Origin: Hyperoplus lanceolatus
Taxonomy: Eukaryota; Chordata; Actinopteri; Uranoscopiformes; Ammodytidae
Direction: 5' to 3'
Assembly: GCA_026929865.2 (NCBI GenBank)
Contig: CM049410.1
Coordinates: forward strand, 9,982,001-10,046,000
Length of the DNA: 64,000 bases
The position numbers and the translations under genes were made by a program. Shown here one piece after another: positions 1-12,893 of the stretch. The stretch's first letter is position 1, and each line of letters starts with the position of its first letter. The notes below the pieces were generated by a model. It saw only the letters and a program-made list of their open reading frames with translations, was not told the DNA's origin and did not search any database.

Positions 1-809
1 TAGTCCATAGGACTTACTGTGTGAGGGGCGTGGCCTCTCAGACGTTTTTCATTCTGGGCTTAATAACAGCTTCACCTTATGAAAAATTTGAAAAAAATAA
101 TAATAGCACACCCCCTGGAGTAGGGACGCACGTTCTGTGAAATTATTGCATTCTTAGTGTAATGGTGCGGGAGGAATTAGAGCTAGAAAAACGGTGGAAG
201 AATGGTGGATAACAATAATTGCAGGTCCTCAATACTTGAGGATTTTTCTGCTTGGATGGCATTGGCCTTGGCTAATATTCTCAGCGTTGTTGGATTTTTA
301 CGACAGGGCTTTCTTAGTTGTTAGCGGGCTAAAATTTGCTTATTAGCACTAAACCCAGAGGGTGATGGGAATGCCGTTAGTGTTGCAGGTATTTGGTTAT
401 GACCCTTACATGTGATTCCTGTAGTAGTTGAGATATTTAAGTCTCATAAAACTATGCTTTTCAGTAACATACTGATGTTCTAACCATCTGCCAAGTTAAT
501 CTCTGTTACAATATAACACCAATCTTTGGTGTCATTAAGTGAACTGTTTCATTCGGTCAGTCAGCAGTCTCCTGATCTCCAATTAAGAGATAATGTAGGT
601 GCAGGTACACTTGTTTAAATGTGCAGCATTAAATGTACAGCAAGGGATCTTTAAAAATAAGTACTGTATATAAAAAATCCTCTGGGCACATCTAAAGGAT
701 AGCACTGTGACCCGTCCAGCCCCTGGCATTAAACTCATTCTCTGCAGCCAGGAAAGCAAAGCAACTCAGTGCTCTTGAATCACATTGTCTGCTCATCCAA
801 TTTTGTTTA
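1..809. other. intergenic, nothing recognised
   Basis: AT-rich sequence with no coding exon, RNA gene or clear repeat boundary that I can support. No long open frame is present on either strand. Confidence 0.5.
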
Positions 810-825
810 AGATTCCTGAGTGATG

Positions 826-981
826 GGGCGCCCTTAGCTCAGTTGGTAGGGCGTCCCCCCCATGGGCCTCGGCCAGCAGCGCACACCGGGTTCGATTCCA
901 GCCCCCGGTCGTTCTCTGCACTACACTCTACACTATCAATAAAGCATAAAAATGCCAAAAAAATATCTAAAAAAAAAAAAA
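826..981 (+). mobile_element. tRNA-derived SINE, full head and A-rich tail
   Basis: The left part looks like a tRNA gene: an A-box-like stretch (TTAGCTCAGTTGGTAGGGCG) is followed by a B-box (GGTTCGATTCC). A tRNA-unrelated body follows, ending in AATAAAGCATAAAAATGCC and a poly-A tract. The copy is flanked by a 16-bp target duplication, AGATTCCTGAGTGATG at 810-825 and AGATACCTGAGTGATG at 982-997, with one mismatch. It would be transcribed by RNA polymerase III from the internal boxes and mobilised by a partner LINE. It is not a functional tRNA gene, because the cloverleaf cannot be completed. Related copies are at 9614-9768 and, reversed, at about 55311-55440. Confidence 0.9.
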
Positions 982-997
982 AGATACCTGAGTGATG

Positions 998-2514
998 TGT
1001 TCGGTCTGTAACAATCTGGAAAAAAAAAGTTCCCTTTTCCATGATGAAAGAGGACAGAATGCAATGGAAATTGAAACCATTATACTAATCTAAAAAGACA
1101 TCCGAACTGTGAAATACTACAGCAACGGGCAGCGCATGTGTAATTCAGGACTTGCCACACAGGCTGTTACATGCAGCCACAGGATAACTAGCCGTGCCTG
1201 TAAATCAACAGGTCCCAAATTTGTTTTGCTTCTGAAAACAAGCACTCCACCTTCAGACCAATTTAACAGCTATGATGTTGTTATGCAGTTGAGGGAAACA
1301 TTGATAAACCAAATATTTCTAATGACACGAACCCATTACCAGAGTGTGTCGGTGCATCTCAATGCATGTAAATCTCACAGGGGGAGCTGAGAATCTGTTA
1401 GTACCCTAACAAGCAGTGTTCAAATGCATTTGCCCTGACAATTACCCCAAATTAAGTCTGTAAATAAAAAAAAGTTTGATTATATTATTAAAACAACGAT
1501 GCATTTGAAACAATGGAATTAAAATCTCATTTAAAAACACTTAGTTTATGGTGAATTTTATTCATTTATAATTGAGCTTGAAGTTGTCATTGGTGGGGCC
1601 ATAAGCATACCCCTGGGATTTGATTGGCCAAAAATGGTGCCCCTGTACAAGAGTCAGAATGTAATAGATGTATCATGAATGGATTACCGTTCCAGCTGGT
1701 GTTGTGTGACTGTTAATATTTGTAGTTGTGAAGTCAATCTAATTAAAAAAAAAAAAAAACAACAACAAAGCAAAACTGCAAATACATGTTTAAAATGCTA
1801 TAAATGTGCCTCCCCAGTTACAAAGTCTCTAACCCTACTCCCTACGAAAGTTGTATAGTTTGTATAAGCAATGGATCAGGATTGAGTCACATTTTATTTC
1901 CTATCTGTTTCTCATTCTCTGACTCATTCTCACCTCTGTCTTTGTTATTAAGTCATTACAGAGACCTTACTGACCTCTTCCTTCACTAATGCTTGTTTTT
2001 CCTCCATGCAGGGCGCCTCCACCACTTTCTGTAGCCAACCCCCTTCTCGAGCGCAGAAAAATAGCTCTCTCTAACGTCTAACCCTCTCTGACACAGAAGT
2101 GGCCCCCAGAAAGACAGTCTGTGGGGTTTACTTAGGATGTGTGCGATCTGTCTCTGCTTTGATTCAGACAGATCTAGAGGATGTTATACACAAGCAAGGA
2201 AGAGGGTGGCGTCACATTATCTGTGCCGGTCTTCCGGTTTGGACTGGATGGGATGGCATGGGGACAGACCGGGACAGTCACATTCCCCCACATGGACTTT
2301 TTTGGCAACATCACCACTTAATGGGATGGGACAGCCTTTCATTGGTCAGGATGTCTTGTTTTTCCAAACTTATTATACAGTACATGTTTTAATTTGTCTG
2401 TAAGCATTTGACAGAATTGATCATTCTGTAGTCATGGAGTGTTGCTCATTTTGTAAAAAAATTAACAAGGTGGCCATTTACTCTAAGAGCTGGTTTATCT
2501 AAACATGTTTAAGT
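998..2514. other. intergenic, nothing recognised
   Basis: No supported gene or bounded repeat. An A-tract with CAA units lies near 1745-1770. The short open frames here have no recognisable domain. Confidence 0.45.
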
Positions 2515-2735
2515 CCTTACTTAATAATGTTGAAGCTGGCTCTTCTGTCTGTACATGCTTTGTTTGATGATGTTCTGACTGTGACTATCTTTATGTTCTC
2601 TGTTGTTTTTAAACCATTGTCTGTAACTAACTGTGCTGCTGCCTGTCTTGGCCAGGACTCTTTTGTAAAAGAGATTTTTAATCTCAATAAGACTTTCCGG
2701 GTTAAATAAAGGTTAAATAAAATAAATAAATACAA
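2515..2735 (+). mobile_element. 3' end of an L2/CR1-group LINE
   Basis: The segment ends with CTTGGCCAGGACTC..., an AAAAGAGATT...AATCTCAAT stem-like motif and GGTTAAATAAAGGTTAAATAAA. This is the common 3' terminus of fish L2/CR1-group non-LTR retrotransposons. Only the 3' UTR is present, and no ORF remains. The 5' boundary is a guess. The same type of tail ends the SINE at 19943-20217, which suggests that SINE family borrows this LINE's machinery. Confidence 0.6.
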
Positions 2736-2833
2736 TGATTTGTCATAAACCTGAGTCTAATCTATACTTCATATAATTGTATCAGATATGTTGTTTCTGT
2801 AACAATGATTCGACGGATGAGCTAATAACTTAC

Positions 2834-2944
2834 CATTCTGTGTCGACTTAAGAGGAAGGGATGAAATCAAAACAATGTCCAGTCTCGACATCCAGAGGAA
2901 CAATCCCTCTGATGGAGCATAGGGAGGGATTACTGGCGGGAGAG
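2834..2944 (-). other. candidate minus-strand exon, unidentified
   Basis: On the minus strand a 111-nt block is bounded by a pyrimidine-rich acceptor ending TTTCAG and a consensus donor AATG|GTAAGT. One frame is open throughout (it enters with 2 nt, exits with 1 nt, and begins LPPVIPPYAPSEG). I do not recognise the protein. A chance splice-like pair in non-coding DNA is quite possible. Two other minus-strand blocks (10779-10814 and 12894-12954) have matching phase. Confidence 0.25.
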
Positions 2945-5900
2945 CTGAAACACATTGAAAGATGGTAATCATTAACCACTTTGAATAAGACGTCAGATCC
3001 TAGAGGTCAAGACTGCATCAATAACAGGGCGAACCAGGCAACAGAGTCTATACGTGACTTTTACTGGGGCAGGCAGATCATATGGAATAGATAGATGAGA
3101 GTCCAAATCCCTTTTATTAGACTATTTCACCTTGCGTGCTGCATCAACGAGAAGCAGAGTGAAAACAGCCTCCTTGTAGACTCAACAAACTAAAGGTGCG
3201 GGTATGTCTGTGTGTGTGTGTGTGTGTGTAATAGAGAGCATTCCTGACTGTACAAACCAAATGAACATAGTGTTTGCATCTACACTGATTTCAATGTCCA
3301 ATGTGCGTGTGAAGCTTGACTGGGTTCCCCTCTCCTCTCTCCAGGGAAGGTGTTGTGAAAAACTCGATGGACGTCTCTCTTCCCAGCATCTGGCTCTTAG
3401 AAGTGTCTGCGAACACATGGGCCCATTAGTTCCACCTCCGGGTGGACTCCCACCCGATCCAAACTGATTTGATCTCACAGGGGCCCGGGCCAGCCCTCCC
3501 CGGGGACCCATAACCACCCAGGCACCAGAACAAATAGCCCGGCGCTTACGCACACTTCTTTATGGCAGGTGATTCCTTGCCCTGTTTCCAGAGCATGCAG
3601 GAACTTCAAAGTCTACCACTCAGACCGTTGTTCTCACCCTTGGCTTCCTCATCTCTAACCTGCCACAAAATTGAATTCTTGACTGTAGCTAGAGTGAGGC
3701 ATACACAGGGTGAGGTCACCGAGATGGGTATCTGGGAGTGCTTTGATGCTGAAGAAAGAAATGAAAGTGTGTTCATATAGGAAACAACAGAAGTTGCTGC
3801 ACTACTGTGAATATGTAGATATGCAGATTTCTCAAAATGTTTAATAACTTTATAAGAACAGTGAAAGGAATATTTTTTAGGTATACTTACAACCGAAGAT
3901 ATTATATATTTAGATACAAGTGTTATAATAATGAAGTCATGCAGGTGTAAAACACGTGACATGCGCTCATCATGCTTTTGTAATGAAACCAAAACACACC
4001 ATGAAATAAGCTCTTAGATTCAGAGTATTGCTCTTACTACAGCTTGTTCGTAGGGTTTAGCTTCAGAAGTTTAGACGGTGCATTCGTTCTACATTTCTTT
4101 TTCCTTCTATCATATTTGATTTAGTTTGACTTTAGCTCATAGCGAAGAGTGTGTGCCACAGTCAGTCATGTTGCCTGCCCATTCAGGTGCTGATAGATGA
4201 GCCAGTAGGAGTCAGAGAGGGGGAAATGGATGGCAGAGGGAGAGATGCGTGAGGAGTGGAGGTTATCCACCAGCTGAGGAAACACTCTGGCTGGCATGTT
4301 CAAGCTTTTTGTGGTGAAAATCAGCTTTGGGCCAATGAAAATGTTTGTGTAGAAAAGCTTAAAACGTCCACATAGGAAATGAGACGAATACTCTTCATTG
4401 ACAGGAAACATACATCCTCTTACACACACAGTACAGCGCAAAGTACATTTTTTTCCTGACACCGGGGGTAGGACCTTTTTAAATGTGCTCTTCGCGTTCC
4501 AATGTGACAATGGCAGTTTGGGCTTTACACATTGCAGTGCACTGATTGAGGAACTAGAAACAATCATCATTTTAACCTCCCCTGTTTTCGTCATGGTAGA
4601 CCTACTACTTTTTCACCATCACAGCAGCCATAAAGGTGACCATCAGTTTGACTTCATTCGAGAAATTAATGAAAACTGCTTTGAAAACTAGTAACTTGCT
4701 TGAAATGTAACCCATTGTGGTGAAAAAAATATATATCCTTCATTTCTTTTTAAACGTGTTATCTTTCAAAAAGAATGTCTACAGGCATTATAGCAGTGTT
4801 TGTGCTTGTTTGCTTACGTCATGCAAGCTATTATACTCACAATGACAATACCAGGATATGATGTAAAGATGTTCAACAGGTACAGCATGTTATCATGCAA
4901 ATGTCAAAATGTTGCTTTAGTACTGATCACAAAGAACAACTGTGGCTGGTGGGAATCATTCATTGGTAAGAAATAGCATTAGTTTTCAAGGTATTTGGTG
5001 ATAAACAAAGGTAATAGGCGAATTGAAATGTTGACTCAATGAAGGTGGTAGATGAAGAATTGAATGGAAAGGAGTTACAGTTAATTCTGAGAGAAATATT
5101 AATGAATTTCATGGTTATCAAAAAGCTGTCAAGACATTTCACTAAAAAAATTACAAACATGAGCCTCATGATGGCTTTACAGGAAAAGTAGTTAAACAAA
5201 GTCATTACTAATCATCCTCCAGGAACCATTAATTCTGTAAAAATGGTGAGCACATACAACTGGAAGATGTTGAGATATTTCATTCTGGATGAAAATGGTG
5301 AACTGTGAACCCATTGTATTTGTCTTGATATTGTGGACCTGAAAGCCACCTATCATGCATTTCTTCTTATACACTGATTCACTACAAGTCTCTGCTCTTA
5401 ATTAATCGCCAGTGGAGAGAGAGGCATGTCATTTTATCAGTTGGGCAAATAAACATGTCAGATCCAAATTTCCTGAGGCACAGCTAATGGAACTACAGAA
5501 ACATTTGTATGTGAACTTTATTCCCTTTTTTCTTGATCAACCTGAAAGCCTTGTAAGGCCTGAACTGGACACCAAACAAAGGAAAATATGTCTCAGGGTA
5601 GAACCACTAGAGAATCAGGTCTGTTGAACCTTCCCATATAATGGAGGTGAAACAAACAGAAACTGTGGACCTGGGGATGACATCACCAGCCAAAGCACTG
5701 TTGCCAGACGCTCAATGTAGGGAATATATTTTTTCCAACACTTGGCAAGGGAAACCTGTACACTCCAAATCCCTTTTATTGCTATTTACCTCTTTGCCAA
5801 GCTTTGTTGAAAGTGCATAGTTTCACAAGATGAATGTGAAACTGAAAAAAGCCTCTATGACAAAGCTTCTACCACCACCCAGCCGTCCTTCAGGTGTCAG

Positions 5901-8040
5901 CTCTATATGTTGTACTGCTGGTTGTCCTGAAGTCTTTAACTGTTGATTCTTCCCACCTATAAAAAAAATTCCTTCAGGGATCTGTGTCCAGCTTTTAGTG
6001 TTTTATCTCATTAAGCAGGCGGAGAGGTGCAGCAGCATCATAACATAGCTCTGGTGGTCTGACCCTCAACAGAACAGCACTCAACCACCCCACACTTTTT
6101 CTAAATATGTACACAAGTGCACAGGAGAGTGCCAGTGAGCCCAGAGGAGACTGTGCCGGCGCTCGCTGCTACACCCGTAGATCATAAATCCACCATTGGA
6201 CAGGCACGCTGTGCCGGAACGTTTAGACACCGTGGGCCAGGTGATTTATGGATCGATGTAACCTCTGGGGTTTAAAAATAACAGGAGCAAATCTTGCCTG
6301 GGATGGAATACCTCTGCATTACACTGATACTGTAAAACCACTTTAAAGACATTTCATCCACTCTACATGTAAGTGTGTGTTAGATAAAATTGTACAAGTT
6401 ATGTGATAGAGAGGGTTATATATCATAAACTACCCCCAGCCCTTATATTTAATAAAACTTTGAAATGGAGCAGTGTAATGCCGGGAGCTTAGAGTCTCTT
6501 TTAGCGGAACAAAACAGAGGGAGTTTAATGAGAAGTCGTTAATGGAAATATTATTAGAGCACACCATTAACAGCCTCTTTCCTCACAGCTCACGCCAAAA
6601 CCATTTCCGTTTAACTTCTTTGTGCATGCCGTTTAGATCAAACATCACTCACTCCCAACAAGAACTCCCTCCAACTGACCTCCGTCAGCTCCAACCACCT
6701 CCTTGCTACACAAACTAGCACCTGCAGGACCGAGAAGAGTGCCAGTAACTCACACTGTGGCAGATCCCAGCTCAGGCCTTTCTGGGTGAAGGCCTTCCTG
6801 CACATAGAGGATTTACTCTGATGACTGAATCTCCCACTTCCTTACTGGGCCTCCCGTTTAATGGAGTGCAAAGTCCCCTTTAATATCTCTGAAGGTGTAT
6901 TGTAAGTTTTCCCATAAAAGTTCCTTTTAAGCAGACAGGAAATATACAATATAGAGCAAAAGAAGATTTTAAGAGCTTGACTTTTTAAAGATGGTGTTGT
7001 TAACCAAGAGCAAACTATTTGGTGTATTAAGGATCTCTGCAGGTTTGTTTTAAGACTTTGTGGTCAGCTTTTGATTTAGTTTAGTTATTTATCTGGTCTT
7101 TAAGTTATATTCTTGGAGCATCCTGTTATTCTTACTGAAACAATTCAACTAAAATCCTATCTGTGTTAGGGTAGACGTCAGTAATACACTGTGCGGCAAA
7201 GATACTCATCAATCCACGGGACATCACAGTTTGTCTTGATTTGCCCTCAACAATCATGTATCCTTTGATACCAAAAACCGCAGATTCACCTTCATTATGA
7301 AGGGAATGCAGACAAATTGCAGTTATTCTGCCACCACTTATTTCTGCAGCTCACACAAGAAGCATTTACTGTGGTAGGTGTTGTGTTTTTAGGGGCTGAG
7401 GAACGGTCTAGCGCTGTTTTCTTTGCCACATTTGTCATCATCGCCATTCACCAGACCTAGATGAGCAGGAAAACACTAATCATGTCATCACTGTTCTGCA
7501 TAGAAGCAAAGGCCCCATTTAGCAAGATAGCGGCTTGTAATTATGCTGTCCTCCAGGGCTAAGGAATTGTGGTGGGCCTGGCCAACGCCAAGAAAAGCAG
7601 TGGAGGAGCTGATTAGCTTGGACTTACATCTTGCATTCTTTTGCAATGCCTTGCTGCACCTAGCTGCTGGTGAGCTCTAAACGATCGTCTCTAATGGTGT
7701 TCATTAATGACAAGTTTTATGTTCCCGAAATACCTCAAAGACCTCCGTGCACACAGCGTAAACACACTAATAGAAACATGATGCCACAAATAAACTTTGA
7801 TTTCTGCAGTTTGCTTTTACATATCCCAACACACAAACAAAGACATAGGCTCAGAGTCAGTTACACCTACTGAAGCACTTGTGTATGAACTGAAAATATT
7901 AGATTTTTTCTTAGTCATTGCTGGATGCTGATTCAGCCATTAACATATGTTGACAAATCTAAGAGGATACAGCCATGCTAATGGGTTTAAAAAGTTGTGT
8001 GTTATCACAACTGTGATCGCAACTTCAGTAAAAGTGCTTT
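2945..8040. other. 5.1 kb intergenic, nothing recognised
   Basis: No exon or bounded transposon that I can support, apart from the TG repeat at 3209-3229. The ORF of about 71 residues at 5412-5627 has no recognisable domain. Segments such as 6120-6260 (which contains an imperfect inverted pair around GATTTATGGATC) and 7500-7640 have the balanced, non-repetitive look of conserved non-coding DNA. That cannot be judged without alignment. Confidence 0.4.
3209..3229. repeat. (TG)n microsatellite
   Basis: About ten perfect TG units, directly visible. Confidence 0.95.
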
Positions 8041-8044
8041 ACAT

Positions 8045-8250
8045 TTCTTACCACATTCACCCATTCACACTCTTACACCGATGGCAGTAACTGTCATGCA
8101 AGGCGCTGTCTGAACTATCGGGGGCAATTTGGGGTGTAGTGTCTTTCCCAGAGACACTTCAACATGTAGCAGGGAGGCGGGGATAGAACCGTCGACCTGC
8201 AAGCCAGTGCAAGACCGCCCTACCCACTTCACCACAGCCTCCCCCGTATT
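8045..8250 (-). mobile_element. tRNA-derived SINE (conserved core type)
   Basis: Read on the minus strand, a tRNA-like head (GCTGTGGTGAAGTGGGTAGG...GTCGACGGTTCTATCCC) is followed by a core resembling TGTCTCTGGGAAAGACACT. The tail is GTGAATGGGTGAATGTGG. The core matches the one in the SINE at 19943-20217 (TGTCCTTGGGCAAGACACTT), so the two share a central domain typical of fish core or V-type SINEs. No clear target duplication was found. Confidence 0.7.
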
Positions 8251-8272
8251 ACCAATATGCTCATGCAACTCG

Positions 8273-8759
8273 CTTAAAGGTGCTGTAAGTGGAATGGATC
8301 TTTTAGCTAACTTCCTGTCAGTTAATGCAGTTAGCAGTCCCCTCGCTTGTCCCTACGTCACCACATTAATGCACTGCGGTCTTCAAGCAGCGAGTTATCT
8401 AGCATCATCTCAGATCCATAAGTGTGATAAAACATGATAAAAACCATCAAAACAGACATTGGGAAGGATTTTTTCCTGCTCCGCCATTGTAGGCACATAA
8501 ACATTCACCCATCTGTTGCTCTGGCGTGTACCGGCAGTGAGACCATGAGTGAGACGGGTGTCGGTTTGTAGCGTTCTCTCTTGTGATGGGATAACAATGT
8601 CGGGATCCTCCAATAAGTTTATTGGCCGATTACATGCAGAGCAGCTGACTGAGAGATCGGCTTTATGAAACGCGCACATTATGTAAGTGATCCCTGTATG
8701 AATAAAGAGCGATTTAACACTTATATTAACATAAATAAACCGCTTACTTCACCTTTAAG
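8273..8759. mobile_element. MITE with CTTAAAGGTG termini
   Basis: Terminal inverted repeats are visible: CTTAAAGGTGCTGTAAGTGG on the left and the complement of CTTAAAGGTGAAGTAAGCGG on the right. About 487 bp, non-coding, and resembling an abundant class of fish MITE. I found no convincing target duplication, so the superfamily is not assigned. The element at 24991-25518 has related ends. Confidence 0.6.
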
Positions 8760-9554
8760 ACTTGGTGAAATTTACTTAAAATTGCTTATGGTGGATTTTC
8801 TCCCCGCACACTATACAGATATTCACAACGACCCCTCCAACATATGAGTGAAATGGAAAAGGAGACAACACTTTCATACTGGAAAATACCTTACAAGGAT
8901 CTCCTAGTTCAAGCTCTTAGTATGGCATTCCTTGCCAGTATACTTCATATCTATTATTGGATTTATTATAAAATATATATATCATATTTCTAAATTTCAT
9001 GTGCACCTAACAATAGCTTTTAGTAGGGGGGAGTGGCTTAGTTGTGCAACTTTTCACTCAAAGTGACTTTAAAGTAAGGCCTTGACAGTAAGGCTTTCTC
9101 CAACTCAAATATGTACATATATTTCAGGGTGTTGTGCATCCCTGGCAATAAAAACTTTCTGGAATAAACTGTTGAAGAAATATAGCTTTTGGAAAAAAAG
9201 TTGTCTTGTTGCACAACTTGCCCCTGGTGTGGTGTAAGTTGTGCGGTTGGAGAGAATACCATGGGGTAAATTGTGCCATTGCTATATATCTCATAAACTG
9301 TAATGCAAGACAAATCCATTAGACAATCACTTATTTAAGGTGTATTTAAAGTAAATAAAGTAAATAGTTGACAAAGATTGAAGGACAATTTTCTTAAACA
9401 AGACCTAGCAGATCTAATGGATTTACCTGCAAAGCTCACAATGACAAAGTCACCATCATCATCTTTCTGGCCATCTGAACTCTCATCAGTGGTGTCGTTA
9501 AGTGGAATTCAGATGTCACTCTCTTCTGAGCTACTGTAGACAATCACTTTCTTT

Positions 9555-10085
9555 TTGGTGACCAGCGTATACAGCCATGCCACTGGCACAACTCTCAGAA
9601 ATGTACTTTGCACCTCCCGGGCCGGGCCCAGCAGCAGACCCGGGTTCGATTCCCACCCGCGGTCGTTCTCTGCATGTCACTCCCCACTCTGCCCCATTTC
9701 ACCTCTGTCTCTCTGCACTATCAAATAAAGCATAAAAATGCCCAAAAAATATCTTTAATAAAAAAAAAAAATGTACTTTGCACTAGTTGCTCCGTGCTTG
9801 TGGAACCAACTGCCACCTGACAAATGTGATTCCCTCTACATTTCTGCCTTTAAATCAAGGCTCAAAACCCATATGTACACCCTGGTGTTTCCTCCCCATT
9901 AACTATCTTACCTCTGCACTACTATCTGTGTTTATTTGGATGTATGGGCTTTACGTCTTTTATTTTGGTTATTGTTATTTTACCTTCATTGTTTACCTAC
10001 TGAATGCACTATGTACAGCACTTTGGACAGTGCAAACTGTCATAAATGTGCTTTTATAAATACATTTTACTTACTTACTTAGTTA
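9555..10085 (+). mobile_element. 5'-truncated L2/CR1-group LINE, last ORF codons plus 3' UTR
   Basis: After the SINE is removed, one frame at 9784-9900 reads APCLWNQLPP, then AFKSRLKTHMYTLVF. This is the typical C-terminus of fish L2/CR1-group reverse-transcriptase ORFs. The 3' UTR ends with CAGCACTTTGG...ATAAATACATTTTACTTACTTACTT. The left boundary is approximate. The fragment lies inside the mariner-like element and is interrupted by the SINE at 9614-9768. Confidence 0.7.
9614..9768 (+). mobile_element. tRNA-derived SINE, 5'-truncated
   Basis: Same family as 826-981: the B-box GGTTCGATTCCC, the CGGTCGTTCTCTGCA body, and the AATAAAGCATAAAAATGCCC end with poly-A. The A-box part is missing. 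Exact 15-bp target duplications AAATGTACTTTGCAC flank it at 9599-9613 and 9769-9783. The duplicated target is LINE sequence, so this SINE is younger than the LINE fragment. Confidence 0.93.
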
Positions 10086-10778
10086 CTTATAACTCACCTA
10101 GGCCCTTTGGCACAAATCACCCCAATCCCAGAAATTTGGATAATAAGCATGATGCAGCAATTTAGGGCTGACATCGTGCTAACTGTATAGACTCAAAATG
10201 TAGCATACCAAAGCACTAAAACATGTGTCAAATGTTTTCAAACTTGTCTTTTTTTATTATTATGATTATTGTTCAGACACAATAATCAAAAAACCTTGAT
10301 CATGGAAATTTTACTTTGAAAGGCAAAACACAGTTTTTTTAGCTTAAATGTGCTTATATCTTATTCCTTGTGTCTCCCTTCTTTACAGGATGAGTCAAAT
10401 GGATGGCTCTTCTTAAATATGTGGTCACATTTCCAATTTCTTCCAAGGTTTTCTAGAAACAAGGGGTGGCACAACTTCCAAAATGCACAACTTAGGCCAC
10501 TCTCCCCTACATAGTGTTGAGAGTAGGAGTGTAGCATGTAATAATAACAAAACCAAACAGGGTAGAGGCAATCACAGGTATGGATCACAATGTTTTACAA
10601 GCATGGATTTTACTGCATAAACATCTCTGTGTTTCGTCAGTGATGGCTGGTAAATTGTAATCTTTTGTAGTTCGGCCAATAAAGAAAACCTTATTTTGTG
10701 GTTTTAAAAAAACATAGCTTTGAGTTGCCACTACATCATGTGAAATTCTTTGTAAACAGAGGTGATAGAAGTGCATAC

Positions 10779-10814
10779 CATAGTTTCCAACACACACAGT
10801 ATCTGCTTTATGTC
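10779..10814 (-). other. candidate minus-strand micro-exon, unidentified
   Basis: A 36-nt block lies between an acceptor ending ATTGCAG and a possible donor ATG|GTATGC. The frame enters with 2 nt and exits with 1 nt (HKADTVCVGNY). The phase is compatible with the blocks at 12894-12954 and 2834-2944. The frame stays open well past the donor, so the boundary is uncertain. Low confidence. Confidence 0.15.
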
Positions 10815-12893
10815 CTGCAATATAATATTAAATACCTATATCCAAAGAATAGACTGAAAACATAGATTCAAAAAGTCATGTCTGGGATTGTAATCTCTCA
10901 TCACATTGTTTGACTTGTTTAAAATAAAATGGCAACACTACAATTGAAATACTGCACAAGCCACAGGTTTCTTGCACAACCTCTTTGTTACAGCTCAATA
11001 TATTATCCTCTAAGAAAATGTACGGTCGATGTTTAATTCAACAAACAGTTTTACTCAGGGGCAACAATGTAATCCTTCAGCTAGGATCCAGCAACCAAGC
11101 GATTGTGTGAAGATTAGAGGCTTATCCAATTAGCCTTTCGCTAAGACCGACTGAGCCAATCAGGCACATCCAAAGGCCACGACCACACTGAAGTGCTGCT
11201 GGGCCGCCACAGATCAGAGAAAAGTTAGAGGCCTAAACTCTGGAATAACTTGGTGTGCTCTGTTTTTCACAAACCAATATTCGATTAACGCCGACTTTCT
11301 CAAATTGGTTTTGAACTCAAGTAATAGAGAGCGGAAAGCTAAGATAATTCAAGCGTGAATAGTGTTATTGGAGAGACCCCACATTGTGTCTTTTAGCTTT
11401 CTCATTGTTCTTATCCAGACTTCAAAAAAAGTAGAAACATATATAAATCCAATAAATGCAGGAAAAAAGTTTCTTGTATGGAGTTCTAATTCATTTACTA
11501 CACTATCCACTCTACTCTATACAAATATATCTTGTTGGATTTAAACAGAATTTCAGGTTTCAATGAAACTAAATATCCTAAACAGTACACACAACTGGGA
11601 GGGTTATTGCACTCATATTGTTGTCTTTTTACAGCATTATAATAAAGATGGATCATACTTAGGGGTCAATGAAACATCTTACAAATCAAGACAAACCGCT
11701 GTGTTTGATGTGCTAGCAGCTCAAATAACAATTTGCCTTATATTATTCGTAGTTAGAAAACCAGCTGTGCCAGAGCCTTTGACATGGTGATTCTGGGCCA
11801 CCTCTTTGGTTTTTACCACTCCCAGTAACATAGGCTTATCCAAAATAAGTCTCCTTGGGCAGTAATATTGGGTCATCATTCTCTTCTAAATACTGCCCTC
11901 TGCAGGACAAAGGTGGTGTGAGTCTACAATATGGGAACAATTCGCCTATTTTTGCATTGATGCGCATAAAGGGAGACAGTGTTTGTCAGTCATGTTTCCT
12001 ATTTAGAGATTGACGTTACATGCAGGGAGCTTTAAAGGCATTTTGAATTGAAGTTTTGTGCCTTTCATGTTTAGCATAACTCTCCCTGCTAAGATGCCAC
12101 CCCCGAGCCCAGCTGCGGAGTGAGACTGAAGACTCTTTGAGCAATGGTGCCACAGGTCATTTATGTCTAAGAGAGAATTATGACTATTTTTTCCTCATTT
12201 GTCATCATGGCAAAGCCCGGGTACATAGTCATGAATGCCTCTCCACCCACACAGCTGGGTGGTCTGCCAAGCTGAATGTGACCCCAATAAAGACCTTTGT
12301 GCCGAGAGACTCGGAACAGCGCCTGCTCTAGCATGAACCTCACTTTTGTCAGAGTGTCAAGGGGCAACGATTCACACCACATTATGCAAAACACAAAGGA
12401 TTAAATAGAGGGTCTGTTTTCTACTAAAATATATCACAGCTGACTTTAATCATATCAAATGAAATGTCACTGACTGCAATCTTTTTGTCCTGGAATAAAG
12501 ATGAACATTTTCTTTGGCGTTTGTGCCAAATCAGTTTATAAAGCACATGACAAACATTGAAAACCAAAATGTGTCAGATGTGTCAATAGCTCTCTTTGCT
12601 TTTTACATGGGTAAGCACTGCAGTAGCCACCATGTGATGAAGATTGAACATTTCATCAGACTTTTTTAAATATGTTTTTTATTATGATTTACAAAGTGTT
12701 TTTTTTTCAAACAAACAGCTGAGGTCGACAGACAGAGATGGGGGAAAGTCCAGCCAGTGGATCAGTAATCAGTGAAGTAAACCAGGCAGCATTGATTCCA
12801 GAATACTGAGACTATTTATGCATTAATGTTTAAATCTGTACCCCACTGATGGACTACTAAACCCCCTCCCCCTGAATCTCAACGTCAACTCAC

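Larger units (their letters stand above)
9026..10507. mobile_element. mariner-like non-autonomous DNA transposon, host of nested insertions
   Basis: Inverted termini GGGGGGAGTGGCTTAGTTGTGC and GGGGAGAGTGGCCTAAGTTGTGC (reverse complement of the right end) face inward. A TA dinucleotide lies immediately outside each end (9024-9025 and 10508-10509), as expected for Tc1/mariner insertion. AGTTGTGC-like motifs recur in the subterminal sequence. No transposase remains. A LINE fragment and then a SINE inserted inside it, which accounts for about 0.5 kb of its length. Confidence 0.65.

Noticed and set aside
833-915. tRNA gene
   Set aside because: A- and B-boxes are present, but the cloverleaf is not complete and the copy has a SINE body, poly-A and target duplications.
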